From QQUD01 sp039029915 (lineage in GTDB: Bacteria > Chloroflexota > Anaerolineae > Promineifilales > Promineifilaceae), in NCBI GenBank assembly GCA_039029915.1, contig JBCCFD010000195.1:1-13570 (forward strand): 13,570 bases of DNA, read 5' to 3'. Positions 1 to 7,186 of this stretch are shown here, piece by piece; the first letter of the stretch is position 1, and the number at the start of each line of letters is the position of its first letter. The notes beneath the pieces were generated by a model. It searched no databases. It saw only the letters and a program-made list of their open reading frames with translations, and was not told where the DNA came from. The position numbers and the translations under genes were made by a program.

Positions 1-80
1 GTTCAGGTGGACACAATTGCGCAACAACTTTTACCAAGATTCAAGAGCTTGCTTCAAACTGCATACACCGTTTTGAATAA
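1..80 (+). other. Possible 3' end of an upstream gene, frame uncertain
   Basis: All three forward frames are open at the left edge. They close at a TGA (74-76), a TAA (78-80) and a TAG (145-147), so the reading frame cannot be decided from this piece. The first two stops lie just before the terminator-like palindrome at 96-124, which fits a rightward gene ending here. Because the next gene encodes a zinc-finger anti-sigma-like protein, an ECF sigma factor gene upstream would be the usual partner. Nothing in these few codons shows sigma-factor features. Confidence 0.3.
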
Positions 81-95
81 AACGACGGCTAGTAA

Positions 96-124
96 CTTCG
101 GAACCTCGAGGTTCCGAAGCTTTT
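96..124 (+). terminator. Perfect 24-bp palindrome plus short T run, probable terminator
   Basis: Positions 96-119 form a perfect palindrome (arms CTTCGGAACCTC and GAGGTTCCGAAG). It can fold into a stem of about 10 bp with a tetraloop and is followed by four T (121-124). The likely role is termination of the transcript entering from the left. The T run is short, so efficiency is uncertain. The left-arm sequence AACTTCGGAAC (94-104) recurs at 149-159, so the right arm could also pair with that downstream copy. A protein-binding palindrome is the alternative reading. Confidence 0.55.
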
Positions 125-207
125 ATCTAACGGGGTTTTCAATTTAGAAACTTCGGAACACTTAACCTAAGAAGTTGTTAAAATATGAACATCAAGAAGT
201 AAAAAAT

Positions 208-936
208 ATGTCGGAAATAAATATAGATGACGGAGATTTGATGGCTTACCTCGCTGGTGAAGCATCTTCAGATATTTCAAAGGCTATTGAATCATCCAAA
301 ACCACGCTAGCTGAGATAGAAGCACTCCGCTCCTTGGATGTGTCCCTGCTTTCCTTGGTATTTAGGTCAAATTGTCCAGACACCAAGCAACTTTTAGAGT
401 ATCAAATTGGCTTTTTACCCAATGAACTTCAAGCTGAAACCGAAGCACACATTTCAGACTGCCCCCACTGCCGTGCAGAAATTGATAAGATCACAGCAGA
501 AGAATTTGAAAATCAAAAGGTGGTTGTTTCATCGGGGCTTGGCGCAAAAATTGACCAATTGATAGCTGCTGGAAAAACAATTCTGCACACAAAATTAATA
601 CCGTCTCCACCACAACCAGCCTTCGCCTTGCGTGGCAATCAGCTGAGCGTAAAAACTTATAAAGCGAATGAATTTCAAATCGTTCTATCGATTCAACAAC
701 CCATTGCCTCTGAAAAAAATGCTAAAGTTGAAGGTCAACTTACAAACCTCGAAGATCCCTTAGCAGAGTTCCGAGGAAAAATCACACTATATCAAGATAA
801 CGATGTTATTAAAGTAGAGCCACTTGACATATTTGGCTACTTCTCTTTTGGCAATATAGAGTTTGGGACATACGATTTATTAGTTGAACTAGATAATAAA
901 ACCATAACGGTGTCCGAGATTCAAGTCGCTAATTAG
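208..936 (+). CDS. Zinc-finger (ZAS/zf-HC2) anti-sigma-like protein with C-terminal beta domain
   Basis: A 242-residue cytosolic protein. The ATG at 208 is preferred to an in-frame TTG at 175, because an AGAAG element (194-198) precedes the ATG and the anti-sigma-like N-terminus starts there. Residues 1-50 resemble the D-x-L-x-x-Y-L-x-G-E start of anti-sigma helices. Residues 56-88 carry C56, then H81-x3-C85-x2-C88, the ligand spacing of ZAS anti-sigma factors such as RsrA. Roughly residues 160-242 are beta-rich and resemble a carboxypeptidase-regulatory/Ig-like fold. There is no membrane segment, unlike many zf-HC2 anti-sigma factors, so a soluble role is likely. By family knowledge it would bind an ECF sigma factor, and none is visible here. 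It ends 9 bases from the convergent MarR gene. The CHAT gene, a plausible partner, lies 2 kb downstream on the same strand beyond the P450 operon. Confidence 0.75.
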   Translation: MSEINIDDGDLMAYLAGEASSDISKAIESSKTTLAEIEALRSLDVSLLSLVFRSNCPDTKQLLEYQIGFLPNELQAETEAHISDCPHCRAEIDKITAEEFENQKVVVSSGLGAKIDQLIAAGKTILHTKLIPSPPQPAFALRGNQLSVKTYKANEFQIVLSIQQPIASEKNAKVEGQLTNLEDPLAEFRGKITLYQDNDVIKVEPLDIFGYFSFGNIEFGTYDLLVELDNKTITVSEIQVAN

Positions 937-945
937 GCGTGTTCT

Positions 946-1407
946 TTATTCACTCATCGTTTTCAAAATAGGAGACGAGACAACTTTCTGAAGCAGCGTT
1001 GTTAGAGTCTCAACTTCATCAACTGTTAGGCCAGCTTCTTCAATCAATTGATTGTTTGCTGCGGTTTGCAACGCCTTGATTTGCTGGCGAAGTCCTTCCC
1101 CCGCCTCCGTTAACTTAACACAATGACGCCGTCGATCGACATCTGACCGCTCTCGTAAAAGCAACCCCTTTGCCGTGAGGTTATCTAAGATGTTGACGAG
1201 TAAAGATTGTTTTGTTCCTGTTTCACGCGCAATTTCTTTTTGTGATGTTTCAGGGTTGCTGCCGATGAACTCGAGAATTGTGCTTTCTTTTGTCGTTAAT
1301 CCAATCTCAGCCAGCAGAACCATCCCGATGTCGGTGGCCCGAACAAACATTAGTGCTGCTAAGTGCCCTAAAATATTACGTAAATAGCTATAATTATAAT
1401 CCTTCAT
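946..1407 (-). CDS. MarR-family winged-helix transcriptional regulator
   Basis: About 153 residues, the usual MarR length. The middle of the protein is a winged helix: the S-Q-K-E-I-A helix, a recognition helix around K-Q-S-L-L-V-N-I-L-D-N-L, then the wing with the family signature D-V-D-R-R-R-H-C-V-K-L-T. N- and C-terminal helices would form the dimer interface. MarR proteins usually repress nearby genes and release DNA on binding a small phenolic or lipophilic ligand; the ligand here is unknown. It is the second gene of a minus-strand operon behind the P450. The ATG at 1407 lies 5 bases after the P450 stop. A TTG at 1416 overlapping that stop (TTGA) is an alternative giving 156 residues, and an AAAGGA lies about 12 bases before it, so translational coupling is likely. 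Its probable target is the pair of palindromes at 2795-2848. Confidence 0.88.
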   Translation of the reverse strand: MKDYNYSYLRNILGHLAALMFVRATDIGMVLLAEIGLTTKESTILEFIGSNPETSQKEIARETGTKQSLLVNILDNLTAKGLLLRERSDVDRRRHCVKLTEAGEGLRQQIKALQTAANNQLIEEAGLTVDEVETLTTLLQKVVSSPILKTMSE

Positions 1408-1412
1408 ATGAA

Positions 1413-2774
1413 TCAATTAGTTGTTTTTTCCTTTCTATTTTGGTTTTGGGCTGCGTCCCACTCGACTTGTAAATGTTGCACACCGCGAAAGAGCAAAGTT
1501 GGTAAATATTCATACGGTTGGCCTTTCACAAGGTGCATATGCGGTAGCCGTCGTGTCAGTTCTTCCAATATGATTCGCATTTCTAACCGAGCTAACGGTG
1601 CCCCCATACAAAAGTGTGACCCGTACCCTAGGCCAAGATGCTTTTTGGCATTGGGCCGTTCGGGGTCAAATTTAGTAGGATTAGGGAACATAGCTTCATC
1701 GTGATTACCTGAACCGAGCATCATCAATATCTTCGACCCAGCCGGGATTTCTTTGTCGCCAATCCGTGTATCTTTTGTTGTTATTCGTCTCCAGCCAAAT
1801 ATTGAAGTATCAATACGAAGAATTTCTTCCACAGCATTAGGAATCAATTCAGGATTTGCACACAGTTTTTCCCACACGGCCCGATCCTCCAGCATGGCCT
1901 TAATACCATTTGCAGAAGCTTGGGTCGTTGTTTCATGACCGGCAAACTGCATAACAAACATAACATTGGTCAAATAATTTATAGTAAAGCTCGACGGATC
2001 TTCTTGATGCAAACGAACCATATCCCCCAAATAATTATCACCAGGATTGTCGAGCGCATCGCTGACAAGTTTCTTGGTAAACTCCCAATGTTCTGCCATG
2101 TTTTGCATCATTTTAACTTGTGCTTTTTCAGTGGGCCATCCAAAATTAACAAGGGCTCTATCCCCACCAAGCTTTTTAACAAAAACGGCATCTTCGTCTT
2201 TAGCGCCAATGAAGATAAAAATCGCTAACGCCGGTACTTCATAAAGAAGTTGTGATACGAGATCAGCTTTACCCTCTTCAATAAATGCATCGATATAGCG
2301 GGTAACAATGGCTCGAACCTGATCTTCAATTCGATTAACACGACGTATCGTAAAGGCGTCTCCAAATATGCGGCGATGTTTTCGGTGCGTTTCAGGCCCT
2401 TCATCAACGAGGCTTGGTTCAATAGAAATGTTAAGTCTGTCTCGTTCTGCTGCCGCAGCCGGACAGAGCGGTTGAACAGGATGACGCGCATTTGCAACTG
2501 AAAAGGTGATGGGGTCTTTAAAGACTTCAATGATATTTTTATAGCCCATAACAAGCCAGCAATCTTCTTCAGGGCTATAAAATACAGGTTCGGTTGGACG
2601 TGCTTTTTCAAAGAATTTATAAGGGTTTTGTAAATAGTTGGCGCTTGATGGTTTGAATTCCGCGGCCATCCCGCTCATCGGACATTTGCTAATTTCAGCG
2701 CGTCTCGCATGATAGGCTTCATATTCACCTTCTACATTTTGAAACATCCCTAATTCATTCAGATTTTTATTCAT
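1413..2774 (-). CDS. Cytochrome P450
   Basis: A 453-residue haem-thiolate monooxygenase of soluble bacterial type. There is no membrane anchor, and it is somewhat longer than the usual 400-420 residues because of an N-terminal extension of about 35 residues. Visible motifs: the I-helix A278-G-H-E-T-T oxygen-activation segment, the K-helix E317-I-L-R320, an F-D-P-E-R-P segment, and the haem loop G-S-H-F-C389-M-G-A-P-L-A-R with cysteine 389 as iron ligand. All key residues are intact, so it should be active. It would need a ferredoxin and reductase, and none is encoded in the window. The substrate cannot be inferred. The start at 2774 has a good ribosome site (AGGAG, 2781-2785 on the complement). 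It is the first gene of an operon with the MarR regulator and has operator-like palindromes just upstream, suggesting substrate-responsive expression. Confidence 0.95.
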   Translation of the reverse strand: MNKNLNELGMFQNVEGEYEAYHARRAEISKCPMSGMAAEFKPSSANYLQNPYKFFEKARPTEPVFYSPEEDCWLVMGYKNIIEVFKDPITFSVANARHPVQPLCPAAAAERDRLNISIEPSLVDEGPETHRKHRRIFGDAFTIRRVNRIEDQVRAIVTRYIDAFIEEGKADLVSQLLYEVPALAIFIFIGAKDEDAVFVKKLGGDRALVNFGWPTEKAQVKMMQNMAEHWEFTKKLVSDALDNPGDNYLGDMVRLHQEDPSSFTINYLTNVMFVMQFAGHETTTQASANGIKAMLEDRAVWEKLCANPELIPNAVEEILRIDTSIFGWRRITTKDTRIGDKEIPAGSKILMMLGSGNHDEAMFPNPTKFDPERPNAKKHLGLGYGSHFCMGAPLARLEMRIILEELTRRLPHMHLVKGQPYEYLPTLLFRGVQHLQVEWDAAQNQNRKEKTTN

Positions 2775-2794
2775 TCTGTTCTCCTAAGCCACGC

Positions 2795-2813
2795 ATTTGA
2801 TACAAAGTCAAAT
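2795..2813. promoter_or_regulatory. Operator-like palindrome 1 upstream of the P450
   Basis: ATTTGA-N7-TCAAAT is a perfect 6+6 inverted repeat, 21 bases upstream of the P450 start codon. Size and symmetry fit the 16-20 bp sites bound by MarR dimers. With the P450-MarR operon beginning right here, autoregulation by the MarR protein is the natural inference. It could equally serve another dimeric regulator. Confidence 0.55.
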
Positions 2814-2829
2814 AGTTCATTTTTGTATT

Positions 2830-2848
2830 ATTTGATTTTAACGCAAAT
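2830..2848. promoter_or_regulatory. Operator-like palindrome 2 upstream of the P450
   Basis: ATTTGA-N7-GCAAAT is a second copy of the site at 2795-2813, with one mismatch between its half-sites. The copies are 35 bp apart centre to centre and match at 14 of 19 positions. Two similarly built sites in one short promoter region argue for a real operator and for cooperative binding. I see no convincing -35/-10 pair for the P450 between them. Confidence 0.5.
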
Positions 2849-2849
2849 G

Positions 2850-2865
2850 CTTAGGTTTTCCTAAG
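2850..2865. repeat. Small hairpin CTTAGG-TTTT-CCTAAG
   Basis: A perfect 6-bp stem with a four-T loop between the P450 operators and the CHAT promoter region. CCTAAG also occurs at 2783-2788 beside the P450 ribosome site, so the two operator-like sites are bracketed by inverted copies of this hexamer. No T run follows, so it is not an obvious terminator. A regulatory role is only a guess. Confidence 0.35.
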
Positions 2866-2952
2866 AGTAATTTCAACTGAGAGATTGGGTATCGCGTAGA
2901 GAACACGGCCTTGTCCTCAGTTGTGGATCTAGAAATTCATGATGAGGTTCAG

Positions 2953-2958
2953 TATACT
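2953..2958 (+). promoter_or_regulatory. Possible -10 element for the CHAT gene
   Basis: TATACT is a good -10 match, 37 bases before the CHAT start codon. No acceptable -35 is found at 16-18 bases upstream, so this may be an activator-dependent promoter, one read by another sigma factor, or chance. Confidence 0.25.
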
Positions 2959-2995
2959 AAGGAAATCCTATCGATGAGCAGAGCGTTTTTGTTAA

Positions 2996-5818
2996 ATGAC
3001 ACCTGAAGAGCTTGGTCACGAACTATTGCAATACATTGAGCACCCAGAACTAAGTGAGCAAATTAAACCATATCGTGATTTATTTTCTGAGGGTTTAATT
3101 AGTGCCCTATGTGCGAAAACATATGATGAGCAGTTTCGAGATGTGCAGTATGCGCTTAAAATTGCAAATCTAACCACTGAAGTTGCTAAAATCATTGATA
3201 CCCCAGAAGCAGCTGGGCTTGCCGCTTGGAATGTTGGCAATGTTTATGGGGCAATGAACAAATATCAAGACGCTAACAATCATTTTTGGGAAGCTGAGCA
3301 ATTCTTTGAATCAATTAAATCCTTAAAGCGTGTGGCTGGGCTAAGAATCAATCGGGCGGGCAACCTTTGTGCAATGGGGCAGTACGATGAGGCTTTGTCC
3401 CTGGCGAAATCCGCCCGAAAGATATGTGCTGAGATTGGGGAAGAGGGGGATGTTTATCTTGGAAATCTTGAACTTACGGTTGGGTGGGTTTATGAAGAGA
3501 TTGGTGAGTTTGAAGAAGCTTTAGCCGCTTATGATAACGGCCGTTCTCTTTTTGTAAAACATGATCATCCGCTTCAAGTCGCCCTCATTGATCAAAATCG
3601 GGCCCACCTCTACATGAATCTGGATTCTTTTGAAGCGTCTGAGCGTTTATTTTTAAGCGCTCGAGAGATTTTTAAAAAAGGGAATTATTTGAGGGAGTTA
3701 GCCCGTGTCAACCTCAATTTAGGCGAATTAGCTTATAAAACTGGACACTATCAAAAAGCATTAACTCGACTTAATAGTGCCTATGACGGGTTTTCGGATA
3801 TTCCAGTTCCTGTTGAAATGGCGTATGTCAATATAAAACGCTCGAATGTATATCTTCAGCTGAATCTAATCAATGAAATGATACAGATGGCTGATAGTGC
3901 CATGCAGATTTGTCTTCGGCAAAAAATGAAGCGGGAATATGTCACCTGTTTGATTAATTTAGGCACTGGACATCTAAAGCTTGAAAACTATGACCAAGCT
4001 AGCCATTTTTTTGAACGGGCTAGACGCAATGCACGACAACAAAACACCCCCATCCGTTTGATGCTTATCGATATCAATCGGGCGGAGCTTGCATACAAAA
4101 ATAAAAACCCGAAACGTAGTAAACGGATTTTGCAGAGGGTTCTAAAGTCGGATAACCATTTACTGATACCCAATCTTGAGGCTAGGATTCGACTCTTGTT
4201 AGCAAGATGCGAGTTGATGCTCAACACGCCTAAGCTGGATTTTATTGAGGAAAATCTGCAAATTACCGTTGAAATTTGCCAAACCTATCATCTCAAACAG
4301 CTGTTAGCAGAAACGTATGTTGTCTTAGGGGATACGGCCGTTTATCGGCAAGATTACCAATCAGCAGGGGCTGATTATCGCCAGGCGGTCGTTGAAATCA
4401 AATCACTTAAAGCCCACTTTTCAATCGATGAGCTTCATATTGGTTATTTAGACACCCAGAGTGAGATCTATCAAAAATTATTAGCAGTTGTCAATCAGCT
4501 TCATCTACAGACCGGAGATTATTTAGATGAACTAATTTCTGCGATTGATGAAGCGCAAATGGCGGCGGCCCCTTTGCAAACGCAGATTGAATCAGGTCAG
4601 CGAGAGCGTCTTAGTGAGCTACAAAAAACTTGGAATTGGTATCAGAACAAGCTCCATGATGCTAAAGAACGCAGTGAGGCTCAAAAGATTGAATCAAATC
4701 TTCATCATCTGGAAACCCAATTAGCTGAAGCACACCGTCAGGCCCAACTTCATCAAGACGCATCTATTCATACCACAGCGCAGTCAGATTTACGACCGGC
4801 TAAGAACCAACAAATGGGGGATCTGCAGTCCTGCCTTGACAGCAAGAAAGGGGTAATTCAATTTTATGAAACCAATCAAATGCTAAATGCTGTTGTGATA
4901 ACAAAAACAGAAACGCATTGGCATCCTGATATTATTTCTTTGGAGACGTTGCAAAGACAAAGCAAGGCTTGGCAATTTTTCCTGAATCAATCGCTTAACA
5001 CTGATGGTAACGAAAAAGTTGCCTTGGCCCACCTTCAACGTTTCTACCAAACAGTTTGGCAGCGTTTATCCCGTTCGATCGATTCTTTACCTGAGCTATT
5101 TTTGAGCATGCCCCCAAATTGGTATAGTTTACCCATTAATGCTTTTTTTGATGGTTCTCAATTTTTGATTGAACAAGCGAGTTTGACCTATTTTTCATCG
5201 TTAGACCGACTTTTAAAATCGTTTACGCCATCATTAAAATCAACCAAAGCGGTTATTGCGGGTTTCTCGCAAAACGGCCGTTTACCAGCCACGATTCAAG
5301 AGGCCAAAGCGGTCTCCAAGACATTAGAAGCTTCGCATGAAATACACACCTTGATTGAAGAGAAAGCAACAATCCCAACGTTGCAACAAATAGCACGGCA
5401 GGCCAACATTCTCCATTTGGCTTCTCATGCGATATTCCGACCAGACAATCCGCTTTTTTCATGGATTCAGCTGGCTGACGGTCGCTTGACCATGGCTGAT
5501 ATTTATCACTGGACATTTGAAAAACGGCCGTTAATCGTTCTGAGCGCTTGTGAAACTGGACAAGGTCTTCCTAAAGGGGGCGGGCTGATGGGGTTAAGTC
5601 GGAGCCTAGAAGCGGCTGGGGCAGGAGAGCTGATCTTGAGTCGGTGGCGTCTTGAGGACAATAGTTCAGCCCAAATAATGGAAAAGTTTTATGAAATTAT
5701 TACCCATTCCAAAGAAAGCTTTGATACGGCCGTTGCCTTACAAGCTGCCCAAAAATGGGCCATAAAACAGAATATTCCGTTATTTTTTTGGGCAAGCTTT
5801 CTCTATATCTCAAATTAA
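2996..5818 (+). CDS. TPR-CHAT caspase-like protease
   Basis: A 940-residue cytosolic protein without signal peptide or membrane segment. Residues ~50-490 are about ten tetratricopeptide-type helical hairpins with typical A-x-x-N-x-G-x-x-Y and Y-x-x-A-x-x-x-F/Y patterns. Residues ~515-590 are charged and likely coiled coil. Residues ~608-940 form the CHAT domain, a caspase-like peptidase fold. Both catalytic positions are present: H811 in H-L-A-S-H-A and C852 in V-L-S-A-C-E-T-G. In known systems the TPR part senses a trigger or binds a partner, which switches on cleavage by the CHAT domain. Known examples are Csx29 of type III-E CRISPR, which cleaves Csx30, and proteases that activate bacterial gasdermins. 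The substrate here is unknown. Neighbouring candidates are the zinc-finger protein at 208-936 and the tailed proteins at 6033-7062. The ATG at 2996 has only a weak ribosome site. Five ACGGCCGT octamers lie within the gene. Confidence 0.92.
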   Translation: MTPEELGHELLQYIEHPELSEQIKPYRDLFSEGLISALCAKTYDEQFRDVQYALKIANLTTEVAKIIDTPEAAGLAAWNVGNVYGAMNKYQDANNHFWEAEQFFESIKSLKRVAGLRINRAGNLCAMGQYDEALSLAKSARKICAEIGEEGDVYLGNLELTVGWVYEEIGEFEEALAAYDNGRSLFVKHDHPLQVALIDQNRAHLYMNLDSFEASERLFLSAREIFKKGNYLRELARVNLNLGELAYKTGHYQKALTRLNSAYDGFSDIPVPVEMAYVNIKRSNVYLQLNLINEMIQMADSAMQICLRQKMKREYVTCLINLGTGHLKLENYDQASHFFERARRNARQQNTPIRLMLIDINRAELAYKNKNPKRSKRILQRVLKSDNHLLIPNLEARIRLLLARCELMLNTPKLDFIEENLQITVEICQTYHLKQLLAETYVVLGDTAVYRQDYQSAGADYRQAVVEIKSLKAHFSIDELHIGYLDTQSEIYQKLLAVVNQLHLQTGDYLDELISAIDEAQMAAAPLQTQIESGQRERLSELQKTWNWYQNKLHDAKERSEAQKIESNLHHLETQLAEAHRQAQLHQDASIHTTAQSDLRPAKNQQMGDLQSCLDSKKGVIQFYETNQMLNAVVITKTETHWHPDIISLETLQRQSKAWQFFLNQSLNTDGNEKVALAHLQRFYQTVWQRLSRSIDSLPELFLSMPPNWYSLPINAFFDGSQFLIEQASLTYFSSLDRLLKSFTPSLKSTKAVIAGFSQNGRLPATIQEAKAVSKTLEASHEIHTLIEEKATIPTLQQIARQANILHLASHAIFRPDNPLFSWIQLADGRLTMADIYHWTFEKRPLIVLSACETGQGLPKGGGLMGLSRSLEAAGAGELILSRWRLEDNSSAQIMEKFYEIITHSKESFDTAVALQAAQKWAIKQNIPLFFWASFLYISN

Positions 5819-6032
5819 GCCCTTGGAACCGTAGCTGATGCACTTTTGCGTCACATCTGAAAGCCAATTCTAAAGAGTCCCCTTGTAAAATCCCCTCTAA
5901 ATTCTCATTTATGTTAGTTGAGGAAAACTTTCTTTCATTCATTTCTCGAAAATCTGAAAAACCCGTCGTTGATAGGATTGATATTAAAAATTCAATTGCA
6001 GTAGTATCGAAAAAAAGGAACAAGGAAAACGA
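5819..6032 (+). other. Gap between CHAT gene and secreted gene 1
   Basis: I find no gene on either strand that looks real. A weak hairpin (TGATGC-N6-GCGTCA, 5836-5853) lies close to the CHAT stop but has no T run, so transcription may continue into the secreted-protein genes. A possible promoter lies near 5978-6007. Confidence 0.5.
5978..6007 (+). promoter_or_regulatory. Possible promoter for the two tailed secreted proteins
   Basis: TTGATA (5978-5983), an 18-base spacer and TAGTAT (6002-6007) make a moderate sigma-70-like promoter about 25 bases before the gene. If used, the secreted genes could be expressed without the CHAT gene. The -10 match is only 4 of 6. Confidence 0.35.
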
Positions 6033-6527
6033 ATGAACCTCAAAAAACACAACAAATTTACAATATGGCTAGGCTTTATCAGTCTGATACTGTTTACGGT
6101 TGGAATTGTATCGGCTGACTATTCAGATTTAGAGGTGGACGCAACAGCCGCTAGCTATAACACAACAGATGATGTTTTAGGTGTACAAGGAACCGTTGAG
6201 TTTACCGAAAATGAAACTATTGATTTCGAGTTTGAAGTTTACCGATTAGAGAGCGACGGTCTTTATCACTTATTAGTGACATTAACCCCCGACAACGTAA
6301 ATTTATTCAATGTAAATTGTCTGAGTGGCATTTGTTCTGCTGATTTTCAGCTAGCATTTGAGAATATAGTCAATGTTTCATCAGAAGACAGTTATCAAGG
6401 CAAGGTAATCGTCAATCATGATGATGGCACATTTTCCTATGAAGTCTATGGAGATGAGACGGATGAAACATTTCTCATAGTCGGTTCCAGTCCCGGATGC
6501 ACCCAAGGCTCTTGCCAACCAGGGTAA
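6033..6527 (+). CDS. Secreted acidic protein with C-terminal CxxGSCQPG tail, paralogue 1
   Basis: 164 residues, family not recognised. A classical Sec signal peptide (K-K-H-N-K then a hydrophobic core) ends in V-S-A at about residue 28. The mature part is acidic and probably all beta. It has exactly four cysteines: C96-L-S-G-I-C101 and, at the very end, C156-T-Q-G-S-C161-Q-P-G. Both pairs follow C-x2-G-x-C and would suit small disulfide loops outside the cell. A strong ribosome site (AAGGA, 6022-6026) sets the start. It aligns with the next gene along most of its length, including E-N-E, G-x-C-S-A-D-F and Y-G-D-E segments, and has the same last nine residues except two. The position downstream of the CHAT gene suggests a shared role, which is inference. 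No sortase or lipobox signal is present. Confidence 0.85.
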   Translation: MNLKKHNKFTIWLGFISLILFTVGIVSADYSDLEVDATAASYNTTDDVLGVQGTVEFTENETIDFEFEVYRLESDGLYHLLVTLTPDNVNLFNVNCLSGICSADFQLAFENIVNVSSEDSYQGKVIVNHDDGTFSYEVYGDETDETFLIVGSSPGCTQGSCQPG

Positions 6528-6573
6528 AAATCTCAAATAAATTAAATCAGGAAGTAATGAAAGGAAAACAATC

Positions 6574-7062
6574 ATGAACACAACAAAAAAACTAATTTAT
6601 ACATTACTAATATCAATCATAGCTCTGCTAACTGTTCAAGGGGTTTTTGCCAATAATTCTTTGAATGCAACCGGCGCCACATTTTATGCTTTAGGTCCAT
6701 TCTTAACAGTGAATGGGCAGGTGAATTTCTCAGAAAATGAGGATTTAACCTTTGGAATTACCTTAACCCCCTCAACATCTGCATCAGAGTCATTGTTCTT
6801 TGATCCGCCATCTTCAATTGAAATGATTGCTGACAGTGCGACACTTACAAATGTACACTGTTTTGGCGGTTATTGTTCAGCTGATTTTTCACTGCAGTTT
6901 GATAGCAATTTCGCTGAAGCATACCCTTATATTGATGTTTGGGTTGAGCATGAAGATAACTCTGTGTCAAGTGAACGGTATGGGGACGAATCTCACGAGT
7001 GGATTTATTGGTGGGGCTCATTAGGTCCCGGATGTAATACAGGCTCTTGCCAACCCGGATAG
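6574..7062 (+). CDS. Secreted acidic protein with C-terminal CxxGSCQPG tail, paralogue 2
   Basis: 162 residues, paralogous to the preceding gene 46 bases upstream. The signal peptide ends in V-F-A at about residue 26. The cysteine plan is identical: C96-F-G-G-Y-C101 and terminal C154-N-T-G-S-C159-Q-P-G. The DNA encoding the tail is nearly the same in both genes: a 15-base block is identical at 6506-6520 and 7041-7055, and a 10-base block at 6490-6499 and 7025-7034. The middle has diverged much more. That is a sign of selection on, or gene conversion of, the tail. The ribosome site is AAGGA at 6561-6565. The gene is followed 25 bases later by a strong terminator, so it ends the transcription unit. 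Function unknown. Confidence 0.85.
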   Translation: MNTTKKLIYTLLISIIALLTVQGVFANNSLNATGATFYALGPFLTVNGQVNFSENEDLTFGITLTPSTSASESLFFDPPSSIEMIADSATLTNVHCFGGYCSADFSLQFDSNFAEAYPYIDVWVEHEDNSVSSERYGDESHEWIYWWGSLGPGCNTGSCQPG

Positions 7063-7086
7063 CCTATTTTATCGTTAACGATTAAC

Positions 7087-7117
7087 AAAAAGGCCGCTTT
7101 GTAGAGCGGTCTTTTTT
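7087..7117 (+). terminator. Intrinsic terminator after the secreted-protein pair
   Basis: The core stem GGCCGCT / AGCGGTC (7092-7098 with 7105-7111, one G-T wobble) has a six-base loop. It is extended by an A tract on the left pairing with six T on the right (7112-7117). This is a textbook Rho-independent terminator closing the CHAT/secreted-protein unit. The A tract before the stem means it could also work on leftward transcripts. Confidence 0.88.
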
Positions 7118-7186
7118 GTTTTGATACGGTTTTACGGCCGTTTCGTATTAGAAATGCTTCAATGAATACCCCATACTGACTCAATC

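Noticed and set aside
2225..2611. Minus-strand 128-codon frame inside the P450
   Set aside because: It is an out-of-frame shadow of the P450, whose own motifs are intact throughout.
2795..2865. Repeated ATTTGA units as a CRISPR-like array
   Set aside because: The units are short, inverted and only two full sites; an operator pair explains them better. No CRISPR array or cas gene is present in the window.
2921..2958. Full sigma-70 promoter for the CHAT gene using TTGTGG and TATACT
   Set aside because: The spacer would be 26 bases, too long for a functional pair; only the -10-like element is kept, with low confidence.
5700..6050. Minus-strand open frame of 116 codons across the CHAT end and the gap
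   Set aside because: Two thirds of it overlaps the CHAT or secreted gene, it has no domain pattern, and the plus-strand genes explain the region.
6033..7062. Idea that the tailed proteins are RiPP precursors modified by the P450
   Set aside because: Both have normal Sec signal peptides and folded-size mature parts. No other maturation enzyme or leader protease is nearby, and the P450 is on the other strand with its own regulator.
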